Assembly: GCF_048773025.1 (NCBI RefSeq)
Contig: NC_133546.1
Coordinates: 16,882,001-16,946,000, forward strand
Origin: Camelus bactrianus
Lineage: Eukaryota; Chordata; Mammalia; Artiodactyla; Camelidae
DNA length: 64,000 bases
Direction: 5' to 3'
Shown piece by piece: positions 56,758 to 64,000 of the stretch (position 1 is its first letter; the number at the start of each line of letters is the position of its first letter). Made by a program: the position numbers and the translations under genes. The notes beneath the pieces were generated by a model. That model made no database searches and was not told the DNA's origin. It saw nothing but the letters and a program-made list of their open reading frames with translations.

Positions 56758-57935
56758 AGTGTTAGTTATCAATAAACTGGGCAATCCTCCAAACTACAAT
56801 TTTTTTGTCAATGACTATCACCAAATCATAAGCAAACTGTGCTTTGGGCCAAATTCTGTAGATATTCCAGAGTGGTTTTTGACGGCAGAGTGTCTTCATT
56901 TTAGGAGAGATTTTAGGAGAATGCAAAAGCTTGGGTATTCTTCCTTGTGTATTTGTTGTTATTTTAAAATTTTGTTTTGTATTGACTGTACATTTGAGAA
57001 CAAATATTTAAATTATAGTACGAAAAAAGGCTTTGTTATAGAAGTTTAGAGTTGAAGGTTCCCTTGAAGTATCATCAGATCTAATTCTTATTTTGGAGTT
57101 GAAAGAAGAGGCTTGGATGGTTTACATGACTCCCTGGAATCTCAGAGCTCTGTTAATCCTATTACTTAACTTCTGTCTTCCATGAGGCACCTCACTTTCA
57201 CTGGGTTTGTGCATAAGAAAATGTGAGATAAAGAGTATAATAATAATAACAACAATAAGGAAATAGTATCGTTCTTTTGCTGTGGTCATCATATACCATA
57301 CCTCTATAAATCAGTGCCTGGGTGCATTATTTCCAAATAGTCATTTGGAGTGTCTCTTTTTCGGTCTTTTTAAGTTTACAAATTTTTTTTTTTTGCCTCT
57401 TTAGCCAGTATTTCTGCAGATTTTATTGCATGATATTTTAATTTAACTTAAAGATTTGCAATTTTTAATTCAAGTTTATAAATGTTTTGAGGTCATGAAC
57501 TACTCTGAGTTCTATTCTTGAAATATTCTCTGCCCCTAATACACACACCACGTCATTCTGCATCTAATTGCAGAATACTCCCAGGAACCCTTAGGGTGTC
57601 CGTGGAGTCCAAGTTAAGTATTTTGAGAAGCTCATTTAACACTGGGGATGAAGAAACATCCTTTCCAAATTATCCTTTTAAGCTAAAGACTTTCTTTAGG
57701 ATATTTTTTTGTTCCTCCATGAATTCCATATGAATAATTGCCACCCATTTTCCCTCATCTTCATCTCTGATGCCTCAAACCCAGCCCTGTATTTAACAAA
57801 TGGCAGCAACAGGGCCTCAGGGGCAGATTCCCCCAATGTTTGTCTTCCATAGACATTCTCTCTCCTTCTCCATAAGGACCTGCCGGCCACACCACACTGG
57901 CACTGTCAATATTATTGCAGGGTAGGAGCAAGCTC
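56758..57935. other. Unassigned; weak antisense MIR-like piece at 57060-57170
   Basis: At 57060-57170 ttattttggagttgaaagaa, gaggcttggatggtttacat may be a decayed reversed MIR. A TAA/CAA-rich run lies at 57236-57258. The 96-codon frame at 56759-57049 has no domain. Confidence 0.4.
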
Positions 57936-58260
57936 TGGAAGGCAGTTTTAATATGCCTCATTGTACCAGAGATAAGCAGAACGTGCAACTCACTGCTGCG
58001 TGCTGGGCATACAGATGCAGTCAAAATTTTATGCACATTTGGAAAGCTAGCTTATTTTAGGATTCTGTTCTGAAATGAGTCACTGGAGCTTCTGTTTCTC
58101 ATGCTCTCTCTCTCCTTTGTGGCTCTGTCTCTCAGAATGATAAAATTCCCAACTAGCAGCCACAGAGAGCAGATTCGTTTAAAAACTGTTCTAGCAGAAC
58201 AGCTCATCCAGTGAAAGCGCCAAGGGACATGCCACAATAGATTTACAGTTTGCACAATAA
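57936..58260. promoter_or_regulatory. Candidate conserved non-coding sequence
   Basis: Repeat-free with balanced composition: tcattgtaccagagataagc, agaacgtgcaactcactgct, attttatgcacatttggaaa, gcagccacagagagcagatt, cagtgaaagcgccaagggac. The texture is enhancer-like. No supporting alignment is available. Confidence 0.28.
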
Positions 58261-58990
58261 ATAAAGGGGCAGAGAAGCCCGAAGGGGAGGGTTTGAGGTG
58301 AGCACAGAGGATGCCCCGGAGTGGTGAGGATTGAGGGGTCCACAGAGTCAGTAAATACTAAGACAGTCACAGCGCCAACCATCTGATATGTACACAGATA
58401 TTCGAGAACAAACATCATGCAATAAGGAGGTCCCAGGTAAAAAGGAGACAATGTTACTCAGGTGTAGTTAGTCTAGAATTCACAAGCGTAGATGGACTGA
58501 CTGATCACATTAAACCACAAAGCAAAATTTAAAAGATTCATTGTGAATCCAGGCATTTAAGATGGGGTGGGTTAGGCAGTTACCTGGACAGGAAAGCAGA
58601 CGGTGGGGCTTGGCTGGGAGGGAGAAGCACATCAGGTGGGTCCCGCCAGTGGCCGGGGTGATGGCAGTGGCGGGAACATTCAGGAGGTCTGAAGAGTGGG
58701 TGGATCTCCATAAATCAGGTCTATTTATTTTTTTCTCAATATGCTTCCCAACTTTCTATAAAAATTTTCAAGAAGAAAGGCTCATTACTGGCTAGGTTGA
58801 AAAAAAAAATTGGTGCTATTTGAAATCCTTTTGTGGAAAGTTCAGAATGACCTGGTAGATAATGAGTGACCATGTAAAATGGGATCCTAAATAAACAGTT
58901 AATGGTTTGAGATATGAAAATTATTTTAAAATCTTATATAAATCTAGGAGATATTTTTCCAAAGGGCCTCCTTTTAAATTGAACCGTCAT
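58261..58990. other. Unassigned; GC-richer part at 58560-58690
   Basis: 58560-58690 is G-rich (ggtggggcttggctgggagg, tgggtcccgccagtggccgg). A 77-codon frame crosses it with no recognisable domain. Confidence 0.4.
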
Positions 58991-59420
58991 CTAGTAAAAT
59001 GTCACGGGATTTGTAGCCGATCAGCTTTAATACGCATGTTTGGGATAACGATGTATAGCTAATGTGTTCATTATTCACGACAACAGGACCTGCACCATTT
59101 TAATCTTCGTTATCCTCTGTTGACATTGGCTAATTTATCTGCAGCAGGGTTCTGAGCAGTGCAGTGTTATTTCTGTTACTGGGCAGGCAGAGGAATTAAT
59201 GCAAGGTGAAAGGCCTTGATTCTCCAGGGTCCCATTTCTCAACGCTGATCCAGCAGAAATAGCAAGACAAACTGTTGACTGTGAGCAAACAGAAAGGTAA
59301 AATGTTTGCCCGTTTGATTGGAAAGTGTTACTGGTGTTTACTTACCCTAGAAGGCTTAAATGAAGCAGGGATCTGGAAATACCTAAGAGCCCCATATGCA
59401 TTTCAGCTTTAACGCTCCAG
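58991..59420. promoter_or_regulatory. Candidate conserved non-coding element (enhancer-like)
   Basis: Long repeat-free stretch with many CpGs and TAAT-type cores that have survived in AT-rich DNA: gtcacgggatttgtagccga, tcagctttaatacgcatgtt, tgggataacgatgtatagct, gttcattattcacgacaaca, gacattggctaatttatctg. A long segment free of repeats with this character is the strongest candidate regulatory element of the window by eye. Confidence 0.38.
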
Positions 59421-59754
59421 TTATAATGTAGACTCTGCTACCTGTGGACAGCACCAAGGAGTTCCCCACGTCCTTCCCTCTAGGGAGACAGAGGCAGCTG
59501 CACTTTGCTGTCCTTAGAATTCTCTCTTCTTATCTAAAATTCCACCTTTCTTGATGATCTTTTTTGGACATTTTTATTTGGTGTGCCTAAAAGTGAAATT
59601 AACCAGAAGTGGTTGATTTTGGAGGCTCTGCGAGAGCCATAGGTAAGATATTAAGATTGTGTAACTCTTGATCCTCTATGGACTCAAATCAGTCTTTTGG
59701 CGTCTTCCTGTATTGGCTAATCCAGCTTCAAAATATAGGGTCTCAAGTAGGTTG

Positions 59755-59899
59755 TGGTAGTTTTCATGGTTTCACCATTTACTAATTGTGTAAGTTTGGA
59801 AACTTGAGCCAATTGTTTTGTTTAAGTTTTAGTTTCTCATCTATAAAATAGGAGCATTCCAAATGAGGCACTTAAATCATGCTTAGCTCATACCTAAGC
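59755..59899 (+). repeat. SINE MIR
   Basis: ggtttcaccatttactaatt, gtgtaagtttggaaacttga, gttttagtttctcatctata, aaataggagcattccaaatg and gcttagctcatacctaagca follow the MIR core. An L1 inserted at its 3' end. Confidence 0.85.
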
Positions 59900-59914
59900 A
59901 TTAAAAAATGGTGA

Positions 59915-60381
59915 GAGAAAAGAATACCATATGTAGAATCTAAAAAAAAAAAAAAAATTACAAATGAACTTATTTACAAATACCTATATGCGGAATCTTA
60001 AAAAAAAAAAAAGACAAAGTGACTTATTTACAAAAAAGAAACAGACTCACAGACATAGAAAACAAACTTACAGTTGCCAGCGGAGTATGAGGGTGGGAAA
60101 GGATAAATTAGGAGCTCGAGATTTGCAGGTACTAACCAAGATATATATATATATCTTAGTTAGTTTTATATATATATATAAAAGATAAACAACAAGTTCA
60201 TACTGTACACACACAGGGAGCTATATTCAATAACTTGAATATTTTGTGTAACTTATGATGAAAAAGAATATGAAAATGAATATATGTATGTTCATGTATG
60301 ACCAAAGCATTATGCTGTACACCAGAAATCGACAGTACATTGAAAACTGACTATATTCAATAAAAAGATATGTAAATAAAA
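59915..60381 (+). mobile_element. L1 LINE 3' end with likely target duplication
   Basis: accatatgtagaatctaaaa, a repeated gcggaatcttaaaaaaa phrase, aaacagactcacagacatag, aaaacaaacttacagttgcc, aggataaattaggagctcga, acacagggagctatattcaa, attatgctgtacaccagaaa, gtacattgaaaactgactat and attcaataaaaag are the L1 3' UTR in sense orientation. attaaaaaatggtga (59900-59914) and attaaaaatagtga (60382-60395) are a probable decayed target duplication. The early gaatctaaaaa block appears twice (about 59935 and 59993), a partial internal duplication. Confidence 0.9.
60131..60164. repeat. 34-bp near-perfect palindrome in the L1 3' UTR
   Basis: The left arm is actaaccaagatatata and the right arm is tatatatcttagttagt, with no loop and one mismatch. 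A further TA run follows at 60167-60180. Confidence 0.95.
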
Positions 60382-60395
60382 ATTAAAAATAGTGA

Positions 60396-61984
60396 ACTAC
60401 TATTTATTATTTCAGGGCAATTATAATTTGATAATTAAATGTATAAAAGAAATTGGATCTTTTTATCAGGCTAATGGATTCTCTTGAAGCTTTTTGAAAA
60501 ATGTTCATAATTTGTTTTATTTTCTACTCCTAGAAGGAAAATAAGACCTTCCTTAAGGAAAAAAAAGGGCTTACATATGGTTCCCTAGATCCATTTCAAT
60601 TTTGTGAACAGCAGCAAACTAGCATCTCCCCAGCTCTGCGCTATCTCTGCCTATTCTGACTTCCTTTTCTGAAGTTCTCCTTCAAAAAAAGCTACTGACA
60701 CTTTCTTATATCTTCTCAGTCTTTCAAAGTCATCCCTCTGGATGATCTTGGACGTTGTCACCACGCTTTTTCTGCCGTTTATTTCCAGTCCACATACTTT
60801 CTGGAAGTTAGACATACATAAAAACGAAGCAGGTCTGTCCACAAGAAATCGTAAAAATGACTGGAAGAGGAGGGTTACTGAGGGGGCAGAAATAGTTCAT
60901 CTTGATCCTGGCAGAGGAGAGAAGATCTTCAAAAGATGAGTGCCTTACATTTAGCTGAATTCTCCTTGGCTTTTCTCCGTTTTCCTTTTTGGAACAGTTC
61001 TTGTCTGAGTTATTTCTCTTGAGATGGTGCCATCAGAGAAGCACAGCAGTGACAAAACTTTTATTAACTCTGGCACAGGCCTGACCACAGAGCAGAAAAC
61101 TCTTTCAATGCTAGGAAGCAGATGATGGTTGGGAAAAATAGAGATACGAGAAGCGGGAGGGGAGGAGAAATGGGTAGTTGAATCGACTGGTGGCCCATTC
61201 CAGTTCGTGTTTTACCCCCATGAAAACTCAGAGACACATAAGCTAGGCTTTATTTTAAGGTCTTAGGTCAATTGGTTGATTTTCCTAAGAGATTGTGTAA
61301 CAAGAATTTTACTCTTTCTGCCTCCTCCAGGCCTCCTTAGAATGACTTAGGGGGAGTTGGAAGCTGAAAGCTTAATCACATTTTGATCAGGTGTAATTTA
61401 AAGCTTTGGCTGAGTCTGGATACACACCAGAAGACGGGGGTGGGGTGGGGTGGGGAGCAGGAATAGCAGAGTTTACTGTAAGGGAAGTGCTGGATTATTT
61501 TCCATAGAAATATGAGAGGAAGTTAATCTCTGTGTTCACAACAGGAAGAAGACAGAAGCTGGGGTGGATGACGCTGCGGACCTGGAGGCGAGACAATGAT
61601 GTGTAGGATAGAAATGTCTAATCTTCAATTCTAGGTTTTTGGTGAAGAGACAAAGAAAATCTTTTCCTTACCTTTAACATCTCTTCAATCCTACCGTAAA
61701 GTCTGCTACCCACTCAGACTTTTACATAGAGAAATCAAGAAAGAAGCTGAAAGTAGGCCCAGCATTTGGGTTTATGTGGAACAGGAGACACTGATTCATC
61801 AGGGCCAGGAAGCTGGACCCAGGAGTATCCCTGAGACTATAAATTCCAGAAGAAGTTACAGGAATCTTAAAAAAAAAGCAATAGATTTCCTCTGGGTGGT
61901 GGTATAGGAATTAGGGCCGATTTTATCAAGATCTTGATGGCAGCATGACCCCAGTGGCAGTTGGTTATGAGTCTATGGCCCTGA
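60396..61984. other. Unassigned stretch; G-rich run at 61436-61458
   Basis: No gene. gggggtggggtggggtgggg at 61437 onwards could form a G-quadruplex. Overlapping frames at 60651-60842 and 60742-60939 have no domain. Confidence 0.4.
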
Positions 61985-62115
61985 TGAGGTTTGAAGCCTG
62001 GCTCATCTACATGCCAGCTAGTTATTCTAGACTGCAAAACTTGGTGTCTTCTTTGGTAAAATTGGAGTAGTATCTTTATAATTCGGGATCACCAGTTGAT
62101 ACTTAAAATAGCTAG
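61985..62115 (+). repeat. SINE MIR fragment
   Basis: ggtttgaagcctggctcatc, tacatgccagctagttattc, tagactgcaaaacttggtgt, cttctttggtaaaattggag follow the MIR core. Confidence 0.78.
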
Positions 62116-62374
62116 ATAAAACATTGTTGAAGAAAGGGATATTCTCAAAGGAAGCATCCCTTCCCCCCATATTGCATTTGAATTGTAAGGAAAAATATGT
62201 CTTTAAGGTTGAGAAATTACAAATAATCTTGTAGTTGAGACATATGCCAGAGATCAAACTTAATATGGGTAATGGTACAGAGATTTTGCAGGAGAGCATC
62301 CTTGGTTTTGAGAGATGCATGCTGAAGTATTTAGAGGTGAAGTGTCATGATGTCTGCAACTTACTTTAAAAGGT

Positions 62375-62525
62375 ACCACATATATGCACACATATACCAT
62401 ATATATACATAAATATGCACAGAGGTAATATGTGTGTGTCTCTTGTGAATATATGAATCTCTATATATATATGTATAAACACATCTGTATATATACACAT
62501 ATATCTTTCTCTATATATAAATCTA
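62375..62525. repeat. TA/CA-rich low-complexity tract
   Basis: Alternating TA and CA/TG words over about 150 bp, just upstream of an old L1 3' terminus. The minus-strand frame of 69 codons is a by-product. Confidence 0.92.
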
Positions 62526-62534
62526 TTATATTTC

Positions 62535-62635
62535 TTATGTAGATATAGTGTGAAAATGTGGCAAAATGTTAACAAAGTGAAGAGTATATGTGTTTATTGT
62601 ACTATTCTTTTACATTTTTCAAAATAAAATGTTAA
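62535..62635 (+). mobile_element. Older L1 (L1M-type) 3' terminus
   Basis: caaaatgttaacaaagtgaa, gagtatatgtgtttattgta, ctattcttttacatttttca, aaataaaatgttaactg. This is the standard end of many old mammalian L1s (aatgttaacaattg ... gggtatatgg ... tactattctt ... aaataaaa). Confidence 0.78.
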
Positions 62636-63504
62636 CTGTGTGAATAACTTAAAGGAAAATACTTATCATCACGTCAGGCACCGTGTCTGTGCTCATTTTG
62701 TGTTGATTACCTTTTCCTTTTTCTTCCTTTTTCCTCTTAGATTTGTTCACTTTCCCCTAATCATGATAAGCCCTCACTATGGTTATTTAAACATACCTTG
62801 GTTCTTGTTTCATTGCCCTAAAATAAAAAGTTGTTTCTGAAAAAGCCTGAAGCACAAAGGCAGAGTGCTGTAAAAGTGCCCTGAGTGGCGGTAACTGGCT
62901 GCTCTGCGGGGTTGTTCTGTTCTCCAAAAGGGGCAGCCTGTGGTGTTGCATGTTAAATATTTTGCAGAATTAAGGGGCAGAAATCAGTAGTTTAGAAAAA
63001 ATAATACCCAGAATATAAACATTTCTCAGTAAATACTGAAACAGAGCAAATGTTTTATTTCAGAGTGCTGATTTAGTAATGCAAAACCAAGATGATCTTT
63101 TCTTAGAGTTTTTCTCCCCGAGGCAATAAGTGTTAATGCCTGTGGAAATGATGAAGCTTTATTTGGAATTTGCCTCAGGGCCCTGAATTATGTGCAGTTA
63201 TATATGCCATTGAAGGATATTTCTGCCAAACTTTCTGGTCAATTTAACTAGTGACCAGTATGTGTCTTGATTTTTAGGATGAAAACTCAAGGGTTCTGGG
63301 ATAGCTTTTCTTTCACTGTGCCTACATCATACCCTTAAAGCTGGAATGGACATGGAACAGAGATGGGGGAATATGCTGGTCTGTGTGCCCCTTTGGGCCA
63401 CGATTCTCTTGAATTCCACTTCTTGGTGACTTTGTGAAATGAGTCCTTTTCATAATTCTACCATTAATCCTCAAAGCTCTGCTGATAGAGGGAAGGGAGT
63501 GGCA
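62636..63504. promoter_or_regulatory. Unassigned stretch with candidate conserved core at 62880-63200
   Basis: 62880-63200 is repeat-free: gtggcggtaactggctgctc, catgttaaatattttgcaga, gctgatttagtaatgcaaaa, taagtgttaatgcctgtgga, gaagctttatttggaatttg. The texture is enhancer-like but unproven. No coding frame is visible. Confidence 0.3.
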
Positions 63505-63625
63505 AATCATTTATTATCCCAACTTGTAATGCGAGAAAACAGGAGGCCTCGTGGGGAAATTATTTTCTAAAACCACGCAATGAGAACTCAGTCTATCCTT
63601 TCAGCTTTCTTTTACCCCACGTATA
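63505..63625 (-). repeat. Weak SINE MIR, antisense
   Basis: attatcccaacttgtaatgc, gagaaaacaggaggcctcgt, ttctaaaaccacgcaatgag and aactcagtctatcctttcag follow a decayed reversed MIR. Confidence 0.5.
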
Positions 63626-63804
63626 TGAAGCACTATGTGAAATATAGAATGAATGATGTGCGGAAGAAAAGAGTTGGAAAAAAATTTCTGCTAACTAAAT
63701 ATAGTAATAATGACAGTAACAACAACAAAGTAAGATTCTGTGAATTGCTATGGCAACTACAGAACTCTATCCATGGCTGTTAGTATTATTTTGTTCATGA
63801 AAGT

Positions 63805-63834
63805 TATCATCATCATCGTCTTCTTCATCATCCC
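63805..63834. repeat. (ATC)n-like trinucleotide run
   Basis: atcatcatcatcgtcttctt followed by catcatccc. A short decayed triplet repeat. No gene is seen from here to the end of the window. Confidence 0.85.
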
Positions 63835-64000
63835 GTGTTTATAATGGTGGAATTCTCAGGGATTGGGGAAGAAAGAAGAAAAATTATGTGCTATTTGGGA
63901 AAAACCAACTATAAGCAAGTTTTGAGTGAAAGCCATCAGACTGAAGATTTTTAAAGATATGGCTGTGTAAGGAGTGGTGCAATGGTATTCAAATGGAAGA

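Noticed and set aside
1-64000. tRNA, rRNA, snRNA genes, CRISPR arrays, phage or bacterial operons
   Set aside because: No cloverleaf with A and B boxes other than decayed MIR heads, no regularly spaced repeats, and no dense coding. The window is mammalian nuclear non-coding DNA.

Overview
This 64 kb window looks like non-coding DNA from a placental mammal. I find no protein-coding gene, exon chain, tRNA, rRNA, CRISPR array or bacterial-type operon that the sequence supports. The open reading frames present are short (the longest is about 140 codons). They lack recognisable domains, lie in low-complexity sequence, or are pieces of LINE reverse transcriptase. The base composition is AT-rich, with a few short GC-richer patches. 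Taken together this looks like a gene desert or a large intron.

Organism: the youngest-looking repeats are 3' ends of an L1 LINE whose 3' UTR (for example 6449-6892, 48806-49186, 53028-53168, 59915-60381) resembles the L1 3' end I know from cetartiodactyls. I see no PRE-1 (pig), Bov-tA/BovB (ruminant), CHR (whale/hippo/ruminant), SINEC (carnivore), ERE (horse), Alu or B1/B2 SINEs. A cetartiodactyl with little recent SINE activity, such as a camelid, fits best. This is an inference from repeat content only.

Layout: 1-8 kb has an L2 3' end, a MIR split by a Tigger-like DNA transposon, a minus-strand L1 tail and a plus-strand older L1. 8-11.8 kb has a GC-richer patch, two solo MLT1-type (ERVL-MaLR) LTR fossils, a MER20-like piece, a candidate conserved element and a plus-strand L1 tail with a target duplication. 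12-20 kb has a MIR, a Tigger-type element of about 1 kb with degraded inverted ends, an old L1 tail and a probable CR1/L3 fragment. 20-32 kb is rich in MIR and L2, and includes an L2 piece carrying reverse transcriptase motifs VPQGS and YADD, a long antisense L1M, and several local tandem duplications. 32-45 kb is mostly unannotated sequence with MIRs, CA microsatellites and stretches that look like conserved non-coding DNA. 45-56 kb has a third copy of an ancient repeat I cannot name, an L1 tail with a clean 11-bp duplication, a young L1 nested in an older L1, a pyrimidine-rich kilobase, and an L2 abutting a MER5A. 56-64 kb has a CT-rich microsatellite, a second MER5A in the opposite orientation, an L1 tail holding a 34-bp AT palindrome, and more candidate conserved elements.

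No genes work together here. If the window has a function it is probably cis-regulatory. The best candidates, judged only by eye from their moderate complexity and homeodomain-like ATTA/TAAT content, are near 9.7-10.0, 40.8-41.1, 41.5-41.7 and 59.0-59.4 kb. I found no evidence of a new gene system. All repeat family names come from memory of consensus sequences, without any alignment tool, so boundaries are approximate.
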